Assembly (NCBI GenBank): GCA_022925895.1 | Contig: JAKSYS010000024.1 | Coordinates: 124,001 to 188,000 of the forward strand | DNA from: Fragilaria crotonensis | Taxonomy: Eukaryota; Bacillariophyta; Fragilariophyceae; Fragilariales; Fragilariaceae | DNA length: 64,000 nucleotides | Direction: 5' to 3' | In this document: piece after piece, positions 21,348 to 31,412 of the stretch | How the letters are laid out: each line of letters begins with the position of its first letter | Position numbering within the stretch: position 1 is the stretch's first letter | The notes under the pieces: model-generated | What the model was told of the DNA's origin: nothing | Databases searched by the model: none | What the model saw: the letters and a program-made list of their open reading frames with translations, nothing else | Program-made: the position numbers and the translations under genes

Positions 21348-22538
21348 ATGGAGAATGAAAACGTGCCGTCGTCGGTACAGGACAATGACCCTGTGAGACC
21401 AGTCGATGAAGAGAATCCCGTTGTGGAATCATTGGCTCCAAACGATGGCGAGTATAATACCAAAGATAATGTTGTTTTTGAACAACCAGAATCTGCTGAT
21501 GATGCACAGCTCGAAGACCAGGAGGATAAGAACATCTCTGCAACTGATGCTGATGTCAAAGTTGAAGAATTCCACGAAGAGACTTCCGTTACCGAGCAGC
21601 AGCAGTACGAAGGTGACACGACGAAAGAACTCTATGCCAGCAGCAGCAATACCAAAGATAATGTTGTTTTTGATCAACCAGAATCTGCTGATGATGCACA
21701 GCTCGAAGACCAGGAGGATAAGAACATCTCTGCAACTGATGCTGATGTCAAAGTTGAAGAATTCCACGAAGAGACTTCCGTTACCGAGCAGCAGCAGTAC
21801 GAAGGTGACACGACGAAAGAACTCTATGCCAGCAGCAGCAATCAAAAGAAATGGTACTGCCGACCTTTCTACCTGGGATTGTTTCTCCTAGGCGCTTGCA
21901 TTCTCATTGTCGTCATTGTCGTTCCGATTGTTTTGACTCGACCGTCAGGCACGTCATCCGAGCAAATCGCCTGCAACTTCATTGGACAACCGTCCTTGTC
22001 AAAGTGTCGAACAACCAGCGAGTACATCACCTTCAACACTCCACCAGGCACGACGATTCCAACTGAAATCGGGCTCTTGACGCAGCTGACGTCGTTGTCG
22101 CTCTACGAAAACGTATATGTCGGGACGATTCCAAGCGAGATTGGGCTCCTGACACTACTCGGTGTCTTGTTCTTCTCAGACACGGAACTGAGAGGAACCA
22201 TTCCATCGACCATTGGAAATTTAGTTGAACTCACGTACTTGGAATTCTCGAACAGCGCGTTCACTGGCAGTATTCCGTCGTCATTTGCAGGGTTAGCTGA
22301 GCTCTATGAGTTGTATATCACTTCCAACCCGATCAGTGGGAGCGTGCCATCATGGATTACCACCTTGACTAACCTCGCGTATTTGTCACTCTACAACACT
22401 TCTTTGACTGGGAGTATTCCTGCGTCTTTCTGCTCGCAGGCCAATGAGACCTTGATTGATTGTTCCGAAATCTCATGCAGCTGTTGCAATTCTTTTGTTT
22501 CAGACGACGATGGGGTTGTCAAGCCTGCTTGCGCGTAA
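21348..22538 (+). CDS. Single-pass LRR membrane protein with duplicated acidic N-terminus
   Basis: A 396-residue, single-exon protein. Residues 1-165 are acidic and disordered and consist largely of two 64-residue repeats (NTKDNVVF, ESADDAQLEDQEDKN, EEFHEETSVTEQQQ). Their DNA units (21456-21647, 21648-21839) are 192 bp and almost identical. Residues about 175-198 (LFLLGACILIVVIVVPIVL) form one membrane helix. The remainder carries about five plant-type leucine-rich repeats (xIPSEIGLLTxL, GTIPSTIGNLVEL, GSIPSSFAGL) and a Cys-rich cap (CSEISCSCC). No kinase is present. The likely orientation is acidic tail in the cytoplasm and LRRs outside or in a lumen, a common diatom architecture of unknown ligand. 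A truncated relic lies at 5740-6345. Confidence 0.85.
   Translation: MENENVPSSVQDNDPVRPVDEENPVVESLAPNDGEYNTKDNVVFEQPESADDAQLEDQEDKNISATDADVKVEEFHEETSVTEQQQYEGDTTKELYASSSNTKDNVVFDQPESADDAQLEDQEDKNISATDADVKVEEFHEETSVTEQQQYEGDTTKELYASSSNQKKWYCRPFYLGLFLLGACILIVVIVVPIVLTRPSGTSSEQIACNFIGQPSLSKCRTTSEYITFNTPPGTTIPTEIGLLTQLTSLSLYENVYVGTIPSEIGLLTLLGVLFFSDTELRGTIPSTIGNLVELTYLEFSNSAFTGSIPSSFAGLAELYELYITSNPISGSVPSWITTLTNLAYLSLYNTSLTGSIPASFCSQANETLIDCSEISCSCCNSFVSDDDGVVKPACA
21456..21839 (+). repeat. Two near-identical 192-bp tandem units within the LRR gene
   Basis: The units begin AATACCAAAGATAATG at 21456 and 21648. They differ at very few positions (for example GAACAACC versus GATCAACC) and keep frame. 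Near-identity shows recent duplication or conversion. Confidence 0.9.
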
Positions 22539-23305
22539 ACGGAAGGCAGAAGTACCCGCGTTCTCCAAGATGTCAGCGATTGCTGAATTATCTTGTAGCT
22601 GATGCTTGTGTCTAAGCTAGGTTGGTAGAACAGAACAGAACTGTAAGCACCTTTGTTTTGTTATCGTTGCTAATAGTTGTCTGTCCTCTTAATATCTCTG
22701 TGGTTCGTGGTGACTATGTTCGGTGTTGATGTTCATGGGGTGCATTGTACTCTGTACTGTACCATGTAGGACAAGTACAATACATGCATGATGTGCACAA
22801 GTACACAAGTACACATGACATGATACTCAGTTCTCAGTACTCCAGTACTCCCCAGGATGATCAAAGATGCGACAGTAACGGTATGTACAGACATAGGGTT
22901 ATTACAAATTGCTAGTAGCTACAGTACTAGTAGTGTAATTGAAATGACCTTGTTTCCGTTCAACGTTCAACCAGCTGTCAACGGAGATTTGGCGAGGAAG
23001 AGTTAACAATTGCCCATAGAGTCCTAGAGAGCGCAATAGCCAATTGGAGTTAGATGTGTTAAGAAATGTGGGAAGGTACGAAGGTGTATGTTACAATCAA
23101 CTACTGGAGTACTCCGAGTACATAGCAACTCTCGGTCGATGATTAAAGAACACACATACAAATCCATCGATTTTTCTCGCACATTTTATATCTCATATAT
23201 GTGCTTTGACTGCACGGCTCGTTGTAACGATCTTGCCATGTTTCTCAATTATATTTTTTCTTTGGAATCCCAATCACCTGTTCATCACTCCCGACTCCCA
23301 ACACG
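22539..23305. other. Intergenic, GTAC-rich; upstream region of the W-repeat gene
   Basis: No gene. 22740-22860 is dense in GTACAAGTAC/AGTACT words, again around 23100-23120. An AT-rich TTTTATATCTCATATATG stretch at about 23182-23200 may serve as a promoter element for the gene at 23306. Confidence 0.4.
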
Positions 23306-23902
23306 ATGATTCTCAACGAAGTTCTTAACAAGGTCACTGAAGTGTGCTGCGCTGGAGGTTTTGGTAAGACGTCCTCCGTGTCTGACTCGACCATCCCCAA
23401 CGCGGATGTTATGGATGATGGCAAGGTTGTGGACCCTGCACCAGTTGCTGTGACGCCAACACCACCCGTGGCGAAGAAACAAGATACTGCCTTCACCGAC
23501 TCGGAGACCAAATTCGAGTTTGTCAAGTGGTCAGATCTTCCATCGGAGGCCCACAAGGAGGCTGCGAAGGCCCTTGGTTTTGATGAGGCAAAGTGGGATG
23601 CCGATGAGCATTCCGAGGCCTGGTGGAAGCATTGGGCACATTTGTCTGAGGAGGAACGTAAGGGAGCCGAGACGCTGGGATGGGAGGAGAGTGCGTGGGA
23701 GCACAAATACGAGCACAGCAACTTTGCGGACCTTCCGGATCACGTGAAGCGTGCCGCCATTGCCGTTGGGTTTGATGCCACCATGTGGGATGATGACAGG
23801 TGGCCAGACGCCACAAAGGACAAGGCTTGGGATGATCTTACCGACGATGAAAAGCGGGCTTACACCGTATTTGGCTACACCAAGCCGACATGGGACCATT
23901 AG
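23306..23902 (+). CDS. Small Trp-rich repeat protein, function unknown
   Basis: 198 residues, no intron evident. The N-terminal 70 residues are low-complexity (VAVTPTPPVA). Residues about 72-198 hold four copies of a ~30-residue unit with the pattern W-x-x-L-x-x-E-x-x-x-A-x-x-x-G-[FWY]-x-x-x-x-W: WSDLPSEAHKEAAKALGF, WAHLSEEERKGAETLGW, FADLPDHVKRAAIAVGF and WDDLTDDEKRAYTVFGY. Each looks like two short helices ending at a conserved Trp. It is acidic and probably soluble. Such repeats occur in diatom proteins, but I know of no assigned function. Confidence 0.8.
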   Translation: MILNEVLNKVTEVCCAGGFGKTSSVSDSTIPNADVMDDGKVVDPAPVAVTPTPPVAKKQDTAFTDSETKFEFVKWSDLPSEAHKEAAKALGFDEAKWDADEHSEAWWKHWAHLSEEERKGAETLGWEESAWEHKYEHSNFADLPDHVKRAAIAVGFDATMWDDDRWPDATKDKAWDDLTDDEKRAYTVFGYTKPTWDH

Positions 23903-24239
23903 TTGTTTGTGCCGTCCATTGATAATCGGGAACACATCCATCATGTTGTCGCTGTAGAGGAATGTGGGACGCTGGGCAACAGATACCGAAACTGCCAAGA
24001 TTCTAGACTCTAGAGGGTACTCTGTTAAAATAGTGATGTACATTTGCCGGATTGATGGGAATTGAGAGTCGCAAAGCATCACGTGCTGCGGAGGTCTATT
24101 GGTACCAGACACTCCCATAGCGCCGTTTGACATGACGAAAGAAGGAATATTAGGTTGCGCGTCTCAATCTCTCATTGGTCGCCAATACAGTAACCAAATA
24201 CGGAGTGCTACGTAGTTCCAGGTACTTGTAACTACATTA

Positions 24240-24896
24240 TTAGTGAGCATGTCTTGCACCTGGATCAATCCCAACCAAACAGATCCCTCCAATGAGCAAA
24301 ATAACTCCCAACCATCCATTCCATTGTAGCGATTCACCCAACAAGAGCATTCCTAGCAAGGTCCCAAACATGACACTGCCACCAATAATGATGGGTATTG
24401 TTTGGACTGCCGGCACTCCCATGCCGGATACAAAGAAGGATATCATTTCTGCCAATCCGACGGATATTCCAGCACAAATGGCCCATTGGACACCGCGCCA
24501 ATCCCATGATAAATTTTGAGTGCCACCCTCTTGAATGGCAATAGACAGTAACAGTACGGATCCCAAGAGTGCTGCGACGAATTGCAAAATGACACCGCCA
24601 AGGACGGGATTGATGGAATAGGATCCCTTTTTAATGAAAATGTTGTAAAATGCATAGGCGAGGGCACATAAGAGAGCGGGTGCGATCCATTGACCCAGTG
24701 TGGGTGAATCCATGCCGAATCCTTCGGGAAGGTAATTGTCGTTGTTGCTGCTGCTGCTGGTACTGTAGTGGTGACTGTGGTAATGGCTGCTCAACCAGCG
24801 CTGATCACTTGAGGCAGCGTTAGCGTTGGTAGCTGATGTAACAACCATAATAGCCACAGATACAAGAGTACTTCGAGTAAACCGTAACCTGGACAT
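24240..24896 (-). CDS. DMT/EamA-like multi-spanning membrane protein
   Basis: 218 residues from the ATG at 24896, chosen because it opens a hydrophobic signal-like segment (STLVSVAIMVVTSATNANA). The frame is open further upstream but GTAC-rich and unlikely to be coding. After a Ser/Asn-rich linker come five hydrophobic helices: WIAPALLCALAYAFYNIF, VLGGVILQFVAALLGSVLLL, AICAGISVGLAEMISFFV, IIIGGSVMFGTLLGMLLLG and LGVILLIGGICLVGI. The layout resembles a half-size drug/metabolite transporter. A paralogue with matching helices lies at 42300-43324. The substrate is unknown. Confidence 0.8.
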   Translation of the reverse strand: MSRLRFTRSTLVSVAIMVVTSATNANAASSDQRWLSSHYHSHHYSTSSSSNNDNYLPEGFGMDSPTLGQWIAPALLCALAYAFYNIFIKKGSYSINPVLGGVILQFVAALLGSVLLLSIAIQEGGTQNLSWDWRGVQWAICAGISVGLAEMISFFVSGMGVPAVQTIPIIIGGSVMFGTLLGMLLLGESLQWNGWLGVILLIGGICLVGIDPGARHAH

Positions 24897-25302
24897 TTGG
24901 ATAATATTGATTGTGTACTCTTCCGATCCTGATCGACAATGGCAGCGGCAACTCAATGGAAACGATTGCGTCTTTTCCCTAATGTCTCGATCAAATGAAT
25001 TTGTAGAATGTAGATTGTAGTTACAGTAATGGGCAACCGATAAAGGATAAAGGATGATGCAGACTTCAGCTGTCGACGACTTCGTCGTAATTTGGAAGGT
25101 CCTACGGCAGCAACAGAAATTTGTGATGCCTCTAATGGCAGTGTGTATGGTGTGGAGTGTGGAGTCGGAGGTCGGAGTACTCCGAGTACCAGTATACAAG
25201 TAGGATCAACGATACTGGTACCTGTTTTTTTGTATGCAGGACATGGTGCATACAGTGATACTCCACCTCGGAGAATTTTGCTCACAAGATTCAAGTTGAT
25301 GG
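24897..25302. other. Upstream region between DMT gene and hAT element
   Basis: GTAC-rich (GGAGTACTCCGAGTACC near 25170-25190), no gene seen. The minus-strand opening extending to 25199 is a 5' extension of the DMT frame with biased composition. Confidence 0.4.
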
Positions 25303-25310
25303 GTGGCCGG

Positions 25311-27996
25311 CAGGCCGTGTAAAACTGGGGGGTTTCGCTTATGCTGGGGGAATTCCCCCAAAGTAAGCCTCCAAAAAGACCCAGTTTAAAATCGTGTACA
25401 TTACGTAGGAAGTAGTATGTACATCAACAATTTTGGAGGGAAATCGTTGTTGGATTTCATTCACTCGAGTATTACAAAAAAGTATTACAAGCGTCGTATC
25501 ATCAGCACAACGAACATCCAACCAAATGAAGAAAAGAAAGTGTGCCAAACCAAGTCAATTCCATGAGAGGTGGTTGAAGGCTTATGGGGTTCGCGTGACT
25601 GCTCGAGATGCCGCTACGGGCAATGTGTGCTCTGTTGAATGCCAGTTCTGTCGAGCGTTTGGCAAGGAAGGACGTCATGATCGAATTCGAGCTCCAAGAT
25701 CCAACATCAAGATGTTCAGCAAGCCATGGCGACCAGATCACATGAAGACCCACATGGTTGAACAGCATCAACAGCGATTTGAGGAGTATGCTGCCCTTCC
25801 TCCGGGAGAAAAGGCATCATACTTTGTTACTTGTGCCGGCGGAAAACCAGAAGTGTCAAACTTCTTCAGACCAGCTATTACAAATGACTCCACTGTTAAT
25901 GTATGGATCGACAGGTCTATCGTAGAAGGAATTATTGGTAACATGCTCTTTGATCCTGATGATGATGACTCCTTGACCAAGGAGCGTTTTCTGTCGGTCT
26001 TCAAGCTTCAAGAACAACCTTCCGAGACAAACGTCGAAGGTGGTGCTGGAGAGGGTGACCGCGATACTGGCGTTGAAAACTACGTTGCTACGGTTTCGTC
26101 AAAATGCAATTCTACTCATGCATCAAAATGGTTGCCAGTGGGCTGTCCTTCCGTCAAGCATCTAGGGTAATGCAAGATATGAAGGAAACGCTCGGCCTTT
26201 CAGCCCTTGGATCGATGTGCCCACAAAAGTAAGCAGCTTTGTTCGAATCGTGTGTGCATCAAATTTGCAGACTATCTCAGCGATTCTGAAGGAGTCCTGG
26301 GCTTTCTATTGCGCTTGATGGAGGAAACAAAAGTGATACGTCGTATCTCGACGTCAGGATTCGCGTCGTTTCAAGTTGTGGTGTGCTGTCAAACTTGCAT
26401 TTGCTTGCAATCCCAATGCGAGACCGTCACACTGGCGAACACATGTACGACCTCGCATCAACCGCACTTGATAACCTGGCCCCTGACTGGAGGAACCGAA
26501 TCATCTCAGTCACTACTGATGGCGCCTCAAGCATGACGGGTCAGTACCGCGGAGTAGCTTCTCGGTTCGGGAATGCTGCATTGCCAGGATTCTATCGAGT
26601 CTGGTGTGCATTGCACCAGCTCGACCTTGTGTTGCAGCGACTTTACAACTCTTTGTGCGACGACTCATTTGTCGGCACGGTGACATCTATGACCGGTCAC
26701 CTGCGAAGGCAGTTCAACCTGATTGCAGAAATGGGATCGAAGTGTCCACGATTTGTCAACACTCGTTGGATGTCAATGAGCAAAGTCATCAAATGGTTTG
26801 TCGCCAACCGAGTGGATATCATTGCACATCTAGCAACAAAAAACTGTCAACTGGGCGCCGACGGATGCTTGGTGGATAGTCACGTGCTGTTTGAACCGTG
26901 TTATGAAGGTTGTCGATGCCACTATTGTATCGCTTCAAGGGAAGCAGCTTCAGGTCTCAGCACAGCGTCAAATTCTCGAAGGGCTCATTGTGGACTTGTG
27001 CAAGCTTGGCGGCGCGGTTTTGGGACCATTGTCGCTTGACGAAATAGCACGATTGCAGACAAATGATGGCATCGATCGTTTGATGACTCCCTTGTCCCCT
27101 CCAAATGATTCTCTTCAGGATCCGAATGTGACATCAAGAGTACGAGAGTGGCATGTTCACAAAGGCAAATTCGCAATGAAACTCGACGACGCTCATAAAT
27201 TTGTTGAGAATTGTGGTTCTTTTGCCATGGAGCGACTTCAGGAAATGTCAGCTTCTTCTGACGGTGCAAATCTCTTGACCTATACACAAGTCTTGAATAG
27301 TGTTGCTCACATGTTTGTTGATCTCGTCAGTGGTATTGACTCAATTCAAGCGGAGCGAGATGCTTCAAATAACTCCTCTGATTACATGCTCCCACCGGCA
27401 ACACCTTCTCAACTGGCTGCTGTCAGCAATCGTGATTTTTCTATCTTGATTCAGCAACAACGTGAGCGCCTCCTTCATACGTGGCAGAGCGCTGAGATTG
27501 ATACCCTTGAGGAGCTTTTTAATGATCTGAAGTTGCTACTTGCGCAAGATGCTCGCATCAGGGCGATTGTGGAAAGTGAAAAACACTCGAGCTCATTTGC
27601 TGAGGCATGGGCTCCATTTGACAAGCAGTTTGCACCACTTAAGCAATTCTTTGGTGGTCTTGCAACCGTGTTTCCTGGAACTGCAACCGTCGAGTCTGAT
27701 TTCTCGTTGATAAACTGGGAGAAGGACGACTATCGTTCGAGTCTCACTGATTTCTCGCTTGAGGGTATCCTACACAGCAAACAATACTTTGAATTGCTTG
27801 GAATAGCAACTAATATGAATGATTAAATGGTTAGCACATAGTTTTCAGTAACATCCCTGCAGTATGGCACTTCAAATCAGCCTCGAGACACGCTGTAGTA
27901 GGCATCACCAGAATAAACCCAGGATAAAACCAAAAAAAACCCCGGAATAAGCTTATTCGGGTGTTTCTGGGGGATCCCCCAGTTTTACACGGCCTG
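25311..27996 (+). mobile_element. hAT-superfamily DNA transposon
   Basis: A 2686-bp element flanked by a perfect 8-bp target duplication GTGGCCGG (25303-25310 and 27997-28004), the size expected for hAT. Terminal inverted repeats match for 21 bp, starting CAGGCCGTGTAAAACT. Close to each end is a perfect GC-rich palindrome: GGGGGAATTCCCCC at left and CTGGGGGATCCCCCAG at right. The interior encodes a decayed hAT transposase on the plus strand. The target lies within a short GTGGCCG-repetitive stretch. Confidence 0.93.
25526..27826 (+). pseudogene. hAT transposase, frameshifted
   Basis: The first ATG is at 25526. The N-terminal part has a BED-like zinc finger (CQFC followed by HMKTHMVEQH). The frame breaks near 26160, 26235 and 26310, then reads the RNase H-like catalytic core: IALDGGNKSDTSYLDV, VTTDGASSMTG (catalytic Asp) and CALHQLDLVLQ. 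Another shift near 26875 leads to the C-terminal part, with VFPGTATVESDFSLINWEKDDYR and LTDFSLEGILHSKQ, the hAT dimerisation region. At least four frame changes mean no functional transposase. Parts of the locus carry uninterrupted ORFs (26383-27039, 26891-27826) that are fragments of this gene. Confidence 0.85.
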
Positions 27997-28004
27997 GTGG
28001 CCGG

Positions 28005-28453
28005 GTGGCCGTGTGTGGCCGTGTGGCCGTCCCAAAATAATTCACGGTGACAAAGGATTTGGTGTCAGTCCGTCCTACTCCCGACTCCCGAGGGACTCCC
28101 GATTCCCGATTCCCTATTCACATTGATTTCTCCATATGCATACATAGTTTTGCTCCTCGTACAGTAAGTCTAACCGTGAGTACGTGTGCTCCGGTATGCC
28201 GCTTTTGTTGTAGTGGCGTACTCGAGTAGTGGCTATCATATGTACTGTAGTACATGGAACCGGTACTTGCACTCAATCCGGCAACGTCGTACAAGTATAC
28301 AAGTATACGGTATTCGCAACGGAATCTCCATTCTGTGGATTTGGATGGATGGATGGAGGGACGATTTCACAGGCCTGTCTCAAGTCTCAAGTCGCGCACT
28401 CCACATATTTTTAATCATTTCGCTTAGGATCGCAAACCACCAGCAATCTCACC
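28005..28453. other. Intergenic, upstream of TrpRS gene
   Basis: Contains GTGGCCGTGT-type repeats (28010-28030), a tandem ACTCCCGA region (28076-28110) and GTAC-rich words (28210-28310). No gene seen. Confidence 0.4.
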
Positions 28454-30661
28454 ATGTCCGACGTTTCTGCTGCTGCTCCGGCTGCTGTGAGTACTGATGG
28501 TACCGAAGCGAATACTGGTAGTGCAAAGGATGTAACTGCAAAGGGAAAAGACAAGGCAAAAGAGAAGGATAAACGTGTGATTGTCGTGAGTCCCTGTCCT
28601 CCATCGGTTGCGACAGCCTACATGATCCTTCGTGGGACGGTGGCAGGTCTTTTAGGCTTGGATTTGAATGCGACACTGCAAGAACAATCTCCATCACAAG
28701 TCGAAGTATCAATCCTTCAACCCACATACATCAAGGAGGGAATTCCATCGGCCAAATTCAGCATTACGGTTGGCAAAAAATTGGGATCAGGTCTGGTCAC
28801 TCTGCCGGAGGATCCAAACGAGCAAGCATCATTCTTAAATCTGATCGAAACGACCGCCAATCGAATTGTAAATGATGCCATGCCAATCCAAGCTACCATG
28901 ATGGCTTCACAATCACAGGCACAAGAAAGATACGGATCGCATATTTTGAATCAAGGGCTTCGTGCTCGTCCCAAGAAGAGCACTGACAACAGTAACAACA
29001 GCGCTGAGAATGAACAGATTTTGGTGGCACAAATTCAAAATTTAATTACTTGCGTCCCACCTGCCCTTCCATATTCCACAACAGAAGGTCTTACCATTGT
29101 TTTGGATCGGAAGCAATCGTTTGTGAGTTGTGGAAAAAAGGCCAAGAAAGCAGAAGTCGTTTTGAAATTTGTCGCAACGACAACAACAACGACTGCTGGT
29201 ACAGAAAATCATGTCGCAACGCTTGAGATTGAACCTTTTGCGCCAGATTCCATCCAGGACTTGCTTCTTCCCGAAGGACAAGTCCTATACGAAGCACAAC
29301 AACAGCAAGAACAAGCTGAGGCTGCTTCTGCTGCTGCACTCGCGGCGGCGGAAGCTGCGAAACAAGCCACCGAATCCGCCGAGGATACCAAACCGGAAAC
29401 ACAAGATGCTGTTGTCGATGACATGGTCGTCAATGCCTTTGAAGTATCGGGAAAGATTGACTACACCAAACTCGTTGATAAATTCGGTTCTAAAATCATT
29501 GACGACGATTTGATGCGTCGTTTGAAGGCTCTAACGGTCGGACAGGGCCGAGTCCCCAACTTGCATCGATTCTTGCGTCGCAACATTTTCTTTTCCCATC
29601 GAGATTTGACCGCCCTCCTGGACTGCGTCGAACAGGGTCGACCCATGTATCTCTACACTGGTCGAGGACCATCGTCCGCGGCCATGCATTTGGGACATTT
29701 GGTACCATTCCTGTTCACACAGTGGTTGCAACAAGCATTCGACTGTCCACTTGTCATTCAAATGACAGACGATGAGAAATTCTTATTCAAGGGACAGTAC
29801 GATGACGAACAGGGTGACAATTTGAATTACTTCGCTGACCTGACCATTGAAAATGCTCGTGACATTATCGCATGTGGTTTCGATTACAACAAAACCTTCC
29901 TCTTTAGCGATCTCGATTACGTCGGCGTCATGTACCCCAACATTGTTCGCATCTGGAAGGCAGTCACGACCAACACGGTCAATGGCATCTTTGGCTTTGA
30001 CGGGACCAGCAACATTGGTAAGATTGCCTTTCCCGCCATTCAGGCTGCACCTGCCTTTAGTTCCAGTTTCCCCGTCGTTCTCGGTGGTGCCCCGCCCGAT
30101 ACGGCATGTCTCATCCCCTGTGCGATTGATCAAGATCCATACTTTCGCATGACGCGAGATGTGGCACACAAGTTGGTTCCCAAGACTGCTACCACTGCCG
30201 GCAGTCCTGCAAGCAATACTTTGGGTGGCAAACCTGCCTTGATTCACTCTAAATTCTTCCCACCTCTCCAGGGTGCCGAGGGCAAAATGAGTTCGTCCGA
30301 TTCCAATTCGGCCGTCTTTTTGACGGATACTCCAGAAGAAATTGAATTAAAAATCAAACAGCATGCCTTCTCCGGTGGACAAGAATCGAAGCAATTGCAA
30401 CAAGAATTGGGTGCCGATCTGGATGCGGATGTGGCCTACCAGTGGTTGCGATTCTTTTTAGAAGATGATGATGAATTGGAAGCTATTGGTCAATCGTACG
30501 CATCGGGGAAGGGTGAGTATTGGAGCACGGGTGCTGTCAAGAAACGATTGGTGCAAGTCTTGCAAGAATTGGTGGCGGCCCATCAAGAACGAAGGGCCAA
30601 GATTTCCGATGATGATGTTCGCAAGTGGATGGTGGAACGTAATATTTTGAAATCGTCGTAA
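28454..30661 (+). CDS. Tryptophanyl-tRNA synthetase with N-terminal extension
   Basis: 735 residues, single exon, ATG preceded by ACC. The C-terminal ~400 residues form a eukaryote/archaeal-type class Ic TrpRS. The HIGH-equivalent is HLGH at 412-415 within GPSSAAMHLGHLVPF; the KMSKS-equivalent is KMSSS at 611-615. The family motif QMTDDEKFLFKG and a downstream FGFDGTSNIGK segment are also present. The reaction is ATP-dependent charging of tRNA-Trp, probably in the cytosol, since no targeting signal is seen. Residues about 40-270 (SPCPPSVATAYMILRGTVAG, AQERYGSHILNQG) form an extension that may match the AlaX-like domain reported in some protozoan TrpRS; this is tentative. A Gln/Ala-rich linker joins the two parts. 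Confidence 0.9.
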   Translation: MSDVSAAAPAAVSTDGTEANTGSAKDVTAKGKDKAKEKDKRVIVVSPCPPSVATAYMILRGTVAGLLGLDLNATLQEQSPSQVEVSILQPTYIKEGIPSAKFSITVGKKLGSGLVTLPEDPNEQASFLNLIETTANRIVNDAMPIQATMMASQSQAQERYGSHILNQGLRARPKKSTDNSNNSAENEQILVAQIQNLITCVPPALPYSTTEGLTIVLDRKQSFVSCGKKAKKAEVVLKFVATTTTTTAGTENHVATLEIEPFAPDSIQDLLLPEGQVLYEAQQQQEQAEAASAAALAAAEAAKQATESAEDTKPETQDAVVDDMVVNAFEVSGKIDYTKLVDKFGSKIIDDDLMRRLKALTVGQGRVPNLHRFLRRNIFFSHRDLTALLDCVEQGRPMYLYTGRGPSSAAMHLGHLVPFLFTQWLQQAFDCPLVIQMTDDEKFLFKGQYDDEQGDNLNYFADLTIENARDIIACGFDYNKTFLFSDLDYVGVMYPNIVRIWKAVTTNTVNGIFGFDGTSNIGKIAFPAIQAAPAFSSSFPVVLGGAPPDTACLIPCAIDQDPYFRMTRDVAHKLVPKTATTAGSPASNTLGGKPALIHSKFFPPLQGAEGKMSSSDSNSAVFLTDTPEEIELKIKQHAFSGGQESKQLQQELGADLDADVAYQWLRFFLEDDDELEAIGQSYASGKGEYWSTGAVKKRLVQVLQELVAAHQERRAKISDDDVRKWMVERNILKSS

Positions 30662-31412
30662 ACATGTTGCGAGAGTGAGCACGAGAGTGAAATAGTACTC
30701 CGTACATGTTAACATGTTAACCTATATTAGCTATAGGTCCAACATGGGAGACGGAGCATGGCCGAGAGGAGTGAAGTAGGACGTTGTTTAGGGAATCTTA
30801 CCTGTGAAACGCTTTAAAACGAACTACTATCACTACCAGTAGTTATGTCATATCGATTGTCTCGTGCGTGTGAACTACACGTAGGATTGATTCGCATTGA
30901 TGCACGCGAAGTTTCCTTCACGAAACGACATGTTTGCCGTCAAGGATGACATAAAACAACGCTATAGGAGCCGCGCGACTGCCTCCATCCATTGCTGGAG
31001 CATCAGCAAACACAGTTCAAACGAATGCCTCTCGTTTTCACATTGCCGTCATCATCACTACAATGTACCCGACTTTTGCCACTCAGTTCAATCTTAACGG
31101 TGACAATTGCGGCGGAGACTTCCCTTGAAAAGAAGGCCTACAGATCCTTGAAAAAAAAGTTAAGGGTAAGTAACCCATGTTTTAGTAGAGATTATAACTG
31201 AATTGTTATGATGTCAATGATGTCGGTGAGTCGTGACATTTGGTCAATAGAATGCTTTCACGTGTCCGCCATGGTTCTGTTGAAAGTCATGTCAGTTGAT
31301 CCAAATGATATGCAAAAGCCCAACACACGGTCTCCTTTCAAAAACGATATTGGCCGCCCCAGACAGTTGAGCAACCGAGCATAATATGCAACTCGAGATG
31401 CAGACACCTCAG
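30662..31412. other. Intergenic between convergent TrpRS and ADC synthase genes
   Basis: No gene recognised. Short ORFs at 30897-31201 have no coding features. The two flanking genes converge here, so their 3' ends and poly(A) signals must lie in this stretch; none was pinpointed. Confidence 0.4.

Noticed and set aside
30750-30790. tRNA-like start (GCATGGCCGAG)
   Set aside because: No matching B box or acceptor pairing follows.
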